Positions 55,641 through 63,452 of a stretch of DNA of 64,000 nt are shown one piece after another. The translations under genes and the position numbers were made by a program. The first letter of the stretch is position 1. Every line of letters begins with the position of its first letter. The notes under the pieces were generated by a model, which saw only the letters and a list, made by a program, of their open reading frames with translations, had not been told where the DNA came from and did no database searches. Source of the stretch: Roseiarcus sp963805295 (GTDB lineage Bacteria > Pseudomonadota > Alphaproteobacteria > Rhizobiales > Beijerinckiaceae); the NCBI GenBank assembly GCA_963805295.1, contig CAWDTW010000116.1, positions 62,001 through 126,000 of the forward strand, written 5' to 3'.

Positions 55641-55964
55641 ATGATCGTCGCCACGACAGAAAACGTCGCCGGGCATCGGACGGTGCAGACGCTCGGACAG
55701 TGTTTCGGACTCGTCGTCCGCAGTCGGGGCCTCGGCGGCAACGTGATGGCGGGCCTGCGCTCGATCGTGGGCGGAGAGATCCACGAATACACCCAGCTCC
55801 TGGAGGAGGCGCGCCGCCACGCCCTCGACCGGCTCGTCGAGAACGCGACCGCCATGGGCGCGAACGCCGTCCTGATGATGCGCTACGACAGCGCCGAAAT
55901 CGGCAATACGATGAGCGAAATCGTCGCCTACGGAACGGCGGCCGTGATCGAACCCGCGACATGA
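55641..55964 (+). CDS. YbjQ-family (UPF0145) protein
   Basis: A 107-residue protein of the YbjQ family, thought to assemble into a pentamer and sometimes labelled heavy-metal-binding. The signature T-T-E-N-V-A-G-H, G-L-R-S-I-V-G-G-E-I-H-E-Y-T and A-N-A-V-L-M-M-R-Y-D-S are all present. No signal peptide. It overlaps the following membrane-protein gene by four bases (ATGA), so they are an operon. Confidence 0.9.
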   Translation: MIVATTENVAGHRTVQTLGQCFGLVVRSRGLGGNVMAGLRSIVGGEIHEYTQLLEEARRHALDRLVENATAMGANAVLMMRYDSAEIGNTMSEIVAYGTAAVIEPAT

Positions 55965-56203
55965 CCGGCGCTCTCGTCTTCTGCATCTGGATCGCAGTCC
56001 CCGCCGCGCTCGTTCTCATCTGGCTCCTCTTCCGGACGGGCGGCTACAAGCGGGAGCCCCTGGACTTGCCGCCGGGCAGGGACTGGACGTTCACCGGCGA
56101 ACGCTTCGTCGATCCAAAGTCGGGCGAATTGCTCGAGGTCTGGCAGCAGCCGGGCTCCGGCGAGCGGGCCTACGTGCGGGCGCGACCGAGCCGATCTGTT
56201 TAA
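55961..56203 (+). CDS. Small single-helix membrane protein
   Basis: Eighty residues with one strong N-terminal membrane helix (L-V-F-C-I-W-I-A-V-P-A-A-L-V-L-I-W-L-L-F) and a soluble tail including W-T-F-T-G-E-R-F-V-D-P-K-S-G-E and V-W-Q-Q-P-G-S-G-E-R-A-Y-V. The start overlaps the stop of the YbjQ gene. No family is recognised beyond small proteins that accompany YbjQ. The tail has few charged patches and may face the cytosol. Confidence 0.75.
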   Translation: MTGALVFCIWIAVPAALVLIWLLFRTGGYKREPLDLPPGRDWTFTGERFVDPKSGELLEVWQQPGSGERAYVRARPSRSV

Positions 56204-56309
56204 GCCGCGCCCTCTTCGGCGGCGCGACGCCGATCGGCAGGCGCGCCGTCTTATTCTTTTCGCCGCGACGCGCTAACGTGAAGCGCAACCCTCACGGAGG
56301 AACGCCGGA

Positions 56310-57089
56310 ATGAACGCGACCGCAGCCCCGATCGGGAAGTTCGTCTGGTACGAATATATGGGAAACGACCTCGAGGCCGCGGTCGATTTCTACACCCATG
56401 TCGTCGGCTGGACGGCGCAGGACGCCGGCATGGCGGACTTCGAATATGAGGTCGTCTCTGCCGGCGGGACGCCGGTCGGCGGCATGATGGCCATTCCCGC
56501 CGACGCCAGGGCGATGGGCGCAAAGCCCGGCTGGATGGGCTATGTCTGGGTCGAGAGCGTCGACGCCGCGCTGCCGAAGCTGATGGCCGCAGGCGGCAAG
56601 GTGTTCAAGGCGCCGTCTGACATTCCCGGGGTCGGCCGCTTCGCCGTGGTCGCCGATCCTTACGGCGGCGCCTTCATGCTCTTCCGCGACTCGGAGGGCA
56701 ATCCTCCCCCGCCGCCGCCGGGCGCCCCGGGCCGCGTCGGCTGGCACGAGCTGCATGCCGACGACGGCGCCAAGGCCTTCGCCTTCTATTCGCAATTCTT
56801 CGGCTGGAACAAGGACGGCGAGTTCGACATGGGGCCGATCGGGGTCTACCACCTTTTCAACACCCGCCACGGGGAACAGGGCGGCATCATGACCCGCAGG
56901 CCGCAGACGCCGGCATCGTTCTGGCTCTATTATTTTAACGTCGACGGCGCGGAGGCCGCCGCCGAGCGGGTCAAGGCTGAGGGCGGCCAGATCATCCATA
57001 GCCCGCAGGAAGTGCCCGGCGGGCAGTGGATCGTGCAGGCCCACGATCCGCAAGGCGGAATGTTCGCGCTCGTCGCGCCGAAGCGGTGA
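56310..57089 (+). CDS. Two-domain VOC-family protein (glyoxalase/bleomycin-resistance fold), paralog 1
   Basis: A 259-residue protein with two VOC modules: residues about 8-125 (F-V-W-Y-E-Y-M-G-N-D-L-E-A-A-V-D-F-Y and A-V-V-A-D-P-Y-G-G-A-F) and about 138-259 (G-W-H-E-L-H-A-D-D-G and D-P-Q-G-G-M-F-A-L-V). It is a clear paralog of the equally long gene at 60688-61467. Possible roles are isomerase or dioxygenase chemistry or binding of a reactive compound. The gene stands alone behind GGAGGAA and is followed by a repeat-rich spacer. Confidence 0.88.
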   Translation: MNATAAPIGKFVWYEYMGNDLEAAVDFYTHVVGWTAQDAGMADFEYEVVSAGGTPVGGMMAIPADARAMGAKPGWMGYVWVESVDAALPKLMAAGGKVFKAPSDIPGVGRFAVVADPYGGAFMLFRDSEGNPPPPPPGAPGRVGWHELHADDGAKAFAFYSQFFGWNKDGEFDMGPIGVYHLFNTRHGEQGGIMTRRPQTPASFWLYYFNVDGAEAAAERVKAEGGQIIHSPQEVPGGQWIVQAHDPQGGMFALVAPKR

Positions 57090-57191
57090 GCCCAAGCGCC
57101 GGAGGACGGCGGTTACGTCGAGGCGACGACGCAACCGGCGAAAATCTTGCCGGACGAGGGCCGGCCCGCGACCCGCGGGCCCGTCGATAAC

Positions 57192-57232
57192 GCGATTCTC
57201 CCTGCGAACAGGAAGAAAACAGGGAGAATCGC
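57192..57232. repeat. 13-bp hairpin of the CAGGGA repeat family, possible terminator
   Basis: gcgattctccctg (57192-57204) pairs perfectly with cagggagaatcgc (57220-57232) around 15 bases. It lies 100 bases after the VOC gene and shares the cctgcgaacag and aacaggga motifs with the spacers at 62365 and 63018. Confidence 0.65.
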
Positions 57233-57320
57233 CCGGCGTCGGCCCGCTTTCGGCGCGAAAAGCCGTTGTATTGCATGAGGTTATCCGAAAATCCGCTGGT
57301 TACGCGGAACAGGACGATAT

Positions 57321-57590
57321 CAGCCAACCGGCGCCCGGGGGCGCGCCATTATGGATTGAAATGGCAACGGCGCGTCACCCTCGAACGCTTGCCCCAGGCC
57401 GCATCGCGCCAACACCTCAGACGCTATTTTCGTGGCAGGGAGATAATTCGCCCATAACAGCCAACCAGCGGCCAGGGGCCGCGCCATTATGGGTGAAAAT
57501 GTTGACGGGCGTCGAAGGCATGCTCAGCCCGCACGGCGACAACACCTCATATGCTATTTTCGTGGCAGGGAGAGAACAGGCGCCAAAACA
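57321..57590 (+). repeat. Two degenerate copies of a 130-137-bp repeat
   Basis: The copies begin cagccaaccg/a at 57321 and 57458 and share gcgccattatgg and, later, ctattttcgtggcagggaga (57424 and 57554). The period drifts from 137 to 130 bases, showing indels between units. Confidence 0.75.
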
Positions 57591-57667
57591 GGCCGGCGGC
57601 AAAGGCGCGCGACCAGCTCCTCATGCGGCGCAATGAGAGCGCGGGGGGCCGAAAAGAAACAAATGAA

Positions 57668-59342
57668 CCTAAATTCGGCGGTTGAGGCGTTTTCCGGGGG
57701 CTGAGAATTATTCATTTTCATATGCATGGGACAGGATTTCGCGCGCTTTGGGGCTCACCCGTCGGGTGAACAATCTCCGGTTGAACCCGACGCGTCGGGC
57801 GTGGGCGTCGTGGTCGACAGTTTCGCCGGTTCGATTCGGGTCGAGTTTGATCATGAAGCGGCGTTTACGCCGCTCGGGCAATTGCCGTTCTTCATCGATT
57901 TTCTGAAGACCGCGGGGTTGTTCGAGGCGTTGGTGGCGGATTGCCCGCTGCGTTACACCAGTCCGAACGCGCCCAAGAAGCGCGACGTGCTGGGGACGGC
58001 GATGTTGTCGATGTTGGCCGGGCACAAGCGCTACGCGCATATCGCGGCGCTGCGGAGCGACCGCGTGTTGCCCGAGCTTCTCGACATGAGCAAGATCGTC
58101 AGCGAGGACGCGGTTCGGCGGGCGTTCGCGGCGATCGAGGAAGAAGCGGGCGCGAACTGGCTACGAGGTCATCTCGACCATTGCGTGGAGCCGCTTTTGA
58201 GCGAGCCGTGGATACTCGACGTCGATACGACGGTGAAGCCGCTCTACGGCCATCAGGAAGGAGCGGTGGTCGGCTACAATCCCAAGAAGCCTGGGCGGCC
58301 CAGCCACTGCTATCACACCTATTCGATGGCGGGGACGCGATTGGTTCTCGAGGTGGATGTGAGCGCGGGCGACGAGCACACTTCCAATCACAGCGCGCCT
58401 GGCCTTTGGGCGCTCTTGGACCGAACGCCGCGCGATTGTTGGCCTTCTCTTTTGCGCGGCGACAAGGGCTTCGGCAATGAGGGGATCATGGGCGAAGCCG
58501 AGCGGCGCGCTTTGCCGTATTTGTTCAAGCTACGGCTGACCGCCAACGTCAAACGCGCGATCGAGCGTCTTTCGGGGCAGAGTGATTGGGTCGATTTCGG
58601 GCCAAGGTTGGCAAGCCAAGGGGACCGAGATTCGATTGCAAGGCTGGAGCCGACAACGGCGCGTCGTCGTATTGCGGCGGCGCGTGAGAGGCGCGCTGGC
58701 GACGCCCGCGATGGACGAGGATGGACCGCCTCGGCTCGCCTTCCTCGACATCGGTGCGAGCGAGGAGATGTGGGAATATCAGGTTCTCGCGACCACGCTC
58801 GCCGAGGCCCTGGAAAGCTTTGGCCAGCTCTATCGCGACCGCGGCGATGGAGAGAATGTCTTCGACGAGTTGAAGAACCAATGGGGCTGGGGCGGCTTCG
58901 TCACGCATGACCTGGCGCGCTGTCGTCTGGCGGCCCGCCTCGTGGCGTTGTTTTATGATTGGTGGAACATCTTCACGCGCTTGGCCGAGCCGGATCGTCA
59001 CCGAGAAGCGATCACGAGCCGGCCATTGTTGTTGCACGCCATCGCCGAACGGGTGCGCCATGCGCGACAAACGACGATCAAGATCACCAGCACGCACGCC
59101 AAGTCCGTTCCCGCTGCAAAGGCGCTTCGAGCGGTAGCCCTATTCCTGAGGCGGTTGGTCACAAATGCGGAGCAGTTGACGCCCTGGCAGCGTTGGCGCG
59201 AAATCCTCTCCCGCGCCTTTCAAGCCTTCCTCAAAGGCCGCGCCCTGCCCGCGCCGCCGCGCTTATGTCCATCTTGACGCAACCGCAGATTGAACCCCCC
59301 CCGCTTCACGAACGACGATCAGAGCCAACTGCCGAATTTAGG
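57668..59342. mobile_element. IS element (DDE transposase, IS1380-like) with matching ends
   Basis: Inverted ends cctaaattcggcggttg (57668-57684) and caactgccgaatttagg (59326-59342) agree at 16 of 17 positions and enclose a single transposase gene. Length 1675 bases. Confidence 0.85.
57726..59277 (+). pseudogene. DDE transposase, single frameshift
   Basis: Two frames together make a 516-residue transposase with the blocks L-G-Q-L-P-F-F-I-D-F-L, R-D-V-L-G-T-A-M-L-S-M-L-A-G-H-K-R-Y-A-H, I-L-D-V-D-T-T-V-K-P-L-Y-G-H-Q-E-G-A, L-L-R-G-D-K-G-F-G-N-E-G and, after the shift, E-N-V-F-D-E-L-K-N-Q-W-G-W-G-G-F with the catalytic Glu. An extra T in the TTT at about 58599-58601 breaks it; removing it gives S-D-W-V-D-S-G-Q-G-W-Q-A-K-G. 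The family is often labelled IS1380 or IS4; the call is by resemblance. Confidence 0.85.
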
Positions 59343-59477
59343 ATGAACGCTGACGTGTTCATTTTCTTGTTCGTGCTCCGGGTCGGTTCTTGTCACCTAA
59401 CGGGTCGGCCAACAGGCGCCATTATAGCCGCGGGTCGTCGAGCGAGCGCGTCTGCAGTCACCGGCGCGATTGGCCCC

Positions 59478-59506
59478 TTGACATGGTACCGACTGGTTGG
59501 TATGCG
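59478..59506 (+). promoter_or_regulatory. Promoter with overlapping TetR operator, probably leaderless
   Basis: TTGACA at 59478-59483 and TATGCG at 59501-59506 are spaced 17 bases. A near-palindrome taccgactggttggta (59487-59502) fills the spacer, as in autorepressed TetR genes. The ATG at 59513 comes only seven bases after the -10, so the mRNA would start at or near the start codon. Confidence 0.7.
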
Positions 59507-59512
59507 CCTGCC

Positions 59513-60199
59513 ATGACGAAGCGCCAAACCCCAGCGACCGGGAAGTCCGCCACAGCGACGGCCAGGAAGCGAGCCGCCTCCGGGGCTTCCGCCGGGAAGC
59601 TGCTCGACGCCGCGGTCCACGTCATCCGCTCCAAGGGCTATTCCGCCGCCCGCGTCGAAGACATCTGCGCCGAGGCGGGCCTCACCAAGGGCGCGTTCTT
59701 CCATCATTTCGCCAGCAAGGAAGCCTGCGCCGTCGCGGCCGCGGCGCATTTCGCCGCGCGCGCCGACGCGATCTTCGATGCGGCCCCCTACACCCGTTTG
59801 GCGGACCCCCGCGCGCGGGTGCTCGGCTACGTCGAGTTCCGCAAGGCGATCCTTCAGGGCGAACTGCCGCAGTTCACCTGCCTGCTCGGCACGATGGTCC
59901 AGGAGGCCTACGACTCCCATCCGGCCATCCGCGAGGCCTGCGACCGCTACATCAGCGAGCACGCCGCACGGCTCGAGGCCGACATCGCCGAGGCCAAGGC
60001 GCTCTATTCGCCCGAGGCCGAATGGAACCCGGAGGGCGCCGCCTTGTTTTCCCAGGCCGTGCTGCAGGGCGCCTTCGTGCTGGCGAAGGCCAAGCACAGC
60101 CCAAAAATCGCCGCCGACTGCCTCGACCATCTGAGGCGCTATTTCGAGGGGCTGGTTTCGAGCCGCGCGCTTCGCGTCGAACAGGAGCATTCGTCATGA
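59513..60199 (+). CDS. TetR/AcrR-family transcriptional regulator
   Basis: A 228-residue TetR repressor from the ATG at 59513. The HTH lies about 25-70 (K-L-L-D-A-A-V-H-V-I-R-S-K-G-Y-S-A-A-R-V-E-D-I and G-L-T-K-G-A-F-F-H-H-F-A-S-K-E), preceded by an Ala/Lys/Thr-rich tail. It overlaps the next gene by four bases. A palindromic operator sits in its own promoter, so it likely controls the whole run of small enzymes downstream. The ligand is unknown; the downstream genes suggest a reactive or halogenated small molecule, which is inference. Confidence 0.92.
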   Translation: MTKRQTPATGKSATATARKRAASGASAGKLLDAAVHVIRSKGYSAARVEDICAEAGLTKGAFFHHFASKEACAVAAAAHFAARADAIFDAAPYTRLADPRARVLGYVEFRKAILQGELPQFTCLLGTMVQEAYDSHPAIREACDRYISEHAARLEADIAEAKALYSPEAEWNPEGAALFSQAVLQGAFVLAKAKHSPKIAADCLDHLRRYFEGLVSSRALRVEQEHSS

Positions 60200-60675
60200 G
60201 CGAGCAGAAAATCACGCCCTGCCTCTGGTTCGACTTCAAGGCCGAGGAAGCGGTCTCTCATTACCTCTCGGTCTTCAAGAACGGCCGCATCGTCTCGACC
60301 GCGCGCTACGGCGACGCCGGCCCCGGGCGTAAGGGCGCGGTGATGACCATCCTGTTCGAGATCGAGGGGCAGCGTCTTCTCGCGCTCAACGGCGGTCCGC
60401 AGTTCGCGTTCACCCCGGCGATCTCGCTGATCGTCGACTGCGCGACGCAGGCCGAAGTCGACGCGCTCTGGGATCGTCTCGGCGAGGGCGGCGCGCCGGG
60501 ACAATGCGGCTGGCTCACCGACAAGTTCGGCGTGACCTGGCAGATCGTGCCGAGCATCATTCCGCGCATCATGCAGAGCGGCGACACGGCCGCCATTCAG
60601 CGCGTCATGCGCGCGACGTTCACGATGACCAAGCTCGACATCGCCCGTTTGCAACAGGCCTTCGGGCCGAACTGA
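60196..60675 (+). CDS. PhnB-like VOC protein (3-demethylubiquinone-methyltransferase-type fold)
   Basis: A 159-residue protein of the PhnB/YjdN family (M-S-E-Q-K-I-T-P-C-L-W-F-D, A-E-E-A-V-S-H-Y-L-S-V-F-K-N and C-G-W-L-T-D-K-F-G-V-T-W-Q-I-V-P). Despite the historical methyltransferase name these are VOC-fold proteins without demonstrated methyl transfer. It overlaps the TetR stop by four bases and is followed after 12 bases by a second VOC gene. Confidence 0.9.
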   Translation: MSEQKITPCLWFDFKAEEAVSHYLSVFKNGRIVSTARYGDAGPGRKGAVMTILFEIEGQRLLALNGGPQFAFTPAISLIVDCATQAEVDALWDRLGEGGAPGQCGWLTDKFGVTWQIVPSIIPRIMQSGDTAAIQRVMRATFTMTKLDIARLQQAFGPN

Positions 60676-60687
60676 AGGAGGAACGTC

Positions 60688-61467
60688 ATGACCAATCCGT
60701 CTAACCTCAACGGCTCATTCGTCTGGTACGACCAGATGTCCAACGACCTCGCCGGCGCGGAGACCTTTTACACGCAGGTCGTCGGCTGGACCCTCGCCCC
60801 CAACACGATGAACGACCAGCGCTATACGCTGCTCAAGGCCGGCGACGCGATGGTCGGCGGCCTCATGCCGATCCCCGAAGACGCAGCGAAAATGGGCGTG
60901 CAGCCCGCCTGGATGGGTTACATTGCAGTCGACGACGTCAAGGCCTACGCCGACAAGGTGACGGCCGCGGGCGGGACGATCCACCGTCCGCCGACCGAAA
61001 TACCCAATGTCGGGACCTTCGCCGTCGCAGGCGATCCGCACGGCGCGGGATTCCTGTTGTTCAAAGGAAACAGCAGCGAGGCGCCGGCGCAGGATCAGGC
61101 GGCGCCGGGCCATATCGGCTGGCACGAACTGCACGCAGGCGACGGCGAGCGCGCCTTCGCCTTCTATTCGGGCCTCTTCGGCTGGACGAAGGGCGAGGCG
61201 ATGGACATGGGCGCGATGGGCAAGTACCAGCTGTTCAACACGAAGAGCGGGCAGGGCGGCGGCATGATGACCAAGACGCCGCAAACCCCCGCGCCGTTCT
61301 GGCTCTACTACTTCAATGTCGATGCGATCGACGCGGCGTCGGAGCGCGTGAAAGCCGCCGGCGGCAAGATCGTCAATGGCCCCATGTCGGTCCCCGGCGA
61401 TCGGTGGATCGTGCACGGGGTCGATCCCCAGGGCGCGATGTTCGCTCTGCTCGCCCCGAAGCGGTGA
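60688..61467 (+). CDS. Two-domain VOC-family protein, paralog 2
   Basis: A 259-residue double-VOC protein, the same length as and clearly related to the gene at 56310-57089 (both have F-V-W-Y-x-x-M-x-N-D-L, H-I/V-G-W-H-E-L-H-A and W-L-Y-Y-F-N-V-D). It is 12 bases from the PhnB-like gene and behind a GGAGG site, in the TetR operon. The first-domain motif A-V-A-G-D-P-H-G-A-G-F differs from the other paralog, suggesting different ligands. Confidence 0.88.
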   Translation: MTNPSNLNGSFVWYDQMSNDLAGAETFYTQVVGWTLAPNTMNDQRYTLLKAGDAMVGGLMPIPEDAAKMGVQPAWMGYIAVDDVKAYADKVTAAGGTIHRPPTEIPNVGTFAVAGDPHGAGFLLFKGNSSEAPAQDQAAPGHIGWHELHAGDGERAFAFYSGLFGWTKGEAMDMGAMGKYQLFNTKSGQGGGMMTKTPQTPAPFWLYYFNVDAIDAASERVKAAGGKIVNGPMSVPGDRWIVHGVDPQGAMFALLAPKR

Positions 61468-61563
61468 GGCGTTGCGGGGCGCGGCGACGCGCCCCGCCAC
61501 GAAAACCGGTCCGTCCGCCGTCTCGTTATCGACCCTCGGTCGATCGTCAGGGAGTCCGATCCC

Positions 61564-62277
61564 ATGAACGCCAACGCTCAGACTTTCGCTCCCGCAGTCG
61601 AACTCGCGCGCGCCAACCCTGTGCGCATCCCGAACGAAAGCCGCGAGTATCGCGCCGCCCGCACGGCGCTGCTCGCCGAGGAGATCGAACTGCGCCGCCA
61701 CATCGAGCGCGTCGCCGCTGAGCGCCGGGCGCTGCCGCCGGGCGGCCTAGTGGTCGGCGACTACCGTTTCGAGGGCGAAAGCGGCAAGACCGACTTCGCC
61801 GAACTGTTCGGCGACAAGCAGACCCTCGTCATCTACAGCTACATGTTCGGGCCTGAGCGCGCGCGCCCGTGCCCGATGTGCACCAACCTGCTCGGCGCGT
61901 GGGAAGGCAATGCGGCGGACATCGGCCAGCGGGTCTCGCTCGCCGTCGTCGCGCGCTCGCCGATCGCCCGCCTCATCGCCTGGAAGCGCGAACGCGGCTG
62001 GAAAAACCTGCGTCTCTTCAGCGACCTCACCGGCGCTTATTCCAGCGATTATTTCGGCGTCGCTCCCGACGGCTCGGACATCCCGGCCCTCAACGTGTTC
62101 ACCCGCCGGGACGGCACGATCCGCCATTTCTGGTCGGCGGAGATGACGGCCTCGACCGCGGACCCGGGCCAGGACCCGCGCGGCGCGCCCGACCCGGCCC
62201 CGCTGTGGATGGTGCTCGACGCGACGCCGGAAGGGCGCGGGGCCGACTTCTATCCGCACCTCGAATACGACGCCTAG
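61564..62277 (+). CDS. DUF899-family thioredoxin-like protein
   Basis: A 237-residue member of DUF899, a thioredoxin-fold family. C-P-M-C in R-P-C-P-M-C-T-N-L-L-G-A-W is the redox-type motif (about 102-105), preceded by Y-S-Y-M-F-G-P-E-R. Members are annotated as thioredoxin-like or CalU12-like dithiol proteins; function is unproved. It belongs to the TetR-controlled run (96-base gap from the preceding gene). No signal peptide. Cys-x-x-Cys could serve peroxide or disulfide reduction. Confidence 0.88.
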   Translation: MNANAQTFAPAVELARANPVRIPNESREYRAARTALLAEEIELRRHIERVAAERRALPPGGLVVGDYRFEGESGKTDFAELFGDKQTLVIYSYMFGPERARPCPMCTNLLGAWEGNAADIGQRVSLAVVARSPIARLIAWKRERGWKNLRLFSDLTGAYSSDYFGVAPDGSDIPALNVFTRRDGTIRHFWSAEMTASTADPGQDPRGAPDPAPLWMVLDATPEGRGADFYPHLEYDA

Positions 62278-62638
62278 GCAGTTGTCGCGCGCTTCGCCGG
62301 GCGCGGCCGGCGCGATCAGCGATGCCGAGCCGGCGGACGCCGACAAGGCGTGAGGGACGAATTTCCTGCGAACAGCGAAAAAAACAGGGAACCCTCGCGT
62401 TCTTGGCTGTTCGGGCACCAAATTTCCAAAAAAAAATGAATGATTTCATTGTCTTGCTGGCAAATTCCCTAACCGGCGGAACAGGGGAATTTTTCGCGAA
62501 TAACAGAGGAATAAATGCGGCGAATCCCGCTGGAACAGGGAATACGTGGCAGGCGGCGACAGGGGTGTTCGGGCCAACAGAGGTCGGGCGGCGCGGCTCG
62601 CGATGGAACCCAAAAATCACAGTCGAAGGAGGGAACTG
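62278..62638. other. Repeat spacer with CAGGGA units
   Basis: No gene is called. From about 62365 to 62555 there are several cctgcgaacag, aacaggga and ggaacaggg units with AT-rich runs including an (A)9 tract at 62428-62436. Confidence 0.65.
62365..62555. repeat. CAGGGA-type intergenic repeat cluster 1
   Basis: Repeated units of the form cctgcgaacagcgaaaa...aacaggga and ggaacagggaat occur, many with adjacent inverted counterparts (ttccct). The same vocabulary appears at 57192 and 63018. Confidence 0.6.
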
Positions 62639-62998
62639 ATGCGCGTCATGGTCATCGTCAAAGCCACCGAAGACTCCGAAGCCGGCAAGATGCCGAGCCC
62701 AGAGCTCATCGCGGCGATGGGCAAGTTCAACCAGTCGCTGATCGATGCCGGAATCATGCTCGACGGGGGCGGCCTCAAGCCGACCAGAAAGGGCGCGCGC
62801 GTCGCCTTTTCCGGCAAGGAGCGCACGGTGACGAAGGGCCCATTCCCGAACGTCGGCGAGCTCGCTTCGGGCTACTGGGTCTGGCAGGTGAAGGACCTCG
62901 ACGAGGCGACCGACTGGGTCAAGCGCTGCCCCAACCCGATGCCCGGGCCCTCCACCATCGAAATCCGCGAGATGTTGGAGATGGAGGATTTCGGCTGA
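62639..62998 (+). CDS. YciI/DGPF-domain protein
   Basis: A 119-residue YCII-related (DGPF) protein, ferredoxin-like fold, that starts at the ATG at 62639 behind GAAGGAGGG. The motifs K-A-T-E-D-S-E-A-G, M-G-K-F-N-Q-S-L-I-D-A-G, T-K-G-P-F-P-N-V-G-E and S-G-Y-W-V-W-Q-V-K-D define it. The classic D-G-P-F is K-G-P-F here. Such proteins often accompany ECF sigma or VOC genes and their role is unknown. It is close to the preceding TetR operon but separated by a repeat. Confidence 0.9.
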   Translation: MRVMVIVKATEDSEAGKMPSPELIAAMGKFNQSLIDAGIMLDGGGLKPTRKGARVAFSGKERTVTKGPFPNVGELASGYWVWQVKDLDEATDWVKRCPNPMPGPSTIEIREMLEMEDFG

Positions 62999-63452
62999 CG
63001 GGGTCGCCGGGGCGGGAGCAGGGAGAAATTCCCTGCCTGCAGCGAATTCACAGGGAGTTTTCTCGAAAGGACGAAATTCCGTCCGAAAAAGACGATGGAT
63101 TCCAGTCGCTTGCGGGAAAATACCCTGCGCATTTGGAGCAGGGAATTTCTTCGTCCGAGCAGGGAACGCGCAGGGAATTTTTTGTCGAGAGCAGGGAACT
63201 TCGGGCGCGCCCGGCTTCTTCGAGCTTTCTCCGACAGGCCAACGGCGCCACGAAGCTCATGAAGCGCACGAAGGAGGCACCGTACTTTGTTGATCTTGGT
63301 GTGCTTTTGTGGCGCCAGATGCCGCCGGTCATCAGAGTTCTTGTTGACGAGAGCGATTTAACCTCGCTTAGACCGACGCGCCGCTCGAGACCGGGATTAT
63401 CGGCGGCCTTCGCGACGGTATAGCCTCTCGGGGGCAAAGGCGGAGGAACGCA
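62999..63452. other. Repeat spacer, cluster 2
   Basis: The first 210 bases are CAGGGA repeats; the rest is a plain upstream region of the aldo/keto reductase gene with a GGAGGAA ribosome site near 63440. Confidence 0.65.
63018..63210. repeat. CAGGGA-type intergenic repeat cluster 2
   Basis: At least six CAGGGA units occur, including a perfect palindrome gcagggagaaattccctgc at 63018-63036 and later gagcagggaattt, gcgcagggaatttt and gagcagggaactt. The unit spacing is irregular. Confidence 0.7.

Larger units (their letters stand above)
57090..57667. other. Repeat-rich spacer
   Basis: The 578 bases hold a 13-base perfect hairpin (57192-57232) and two degenerate copies of a 130-base unit (57321-57590). 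Frames across it are built from the repeats and are not called as genes. Confidence 0.65.

Noticed and set aside
57271..57636. A 121-codon open frame
   Set aside because: Built from two copies of a non-coding repeat; no ribosome site or motif.
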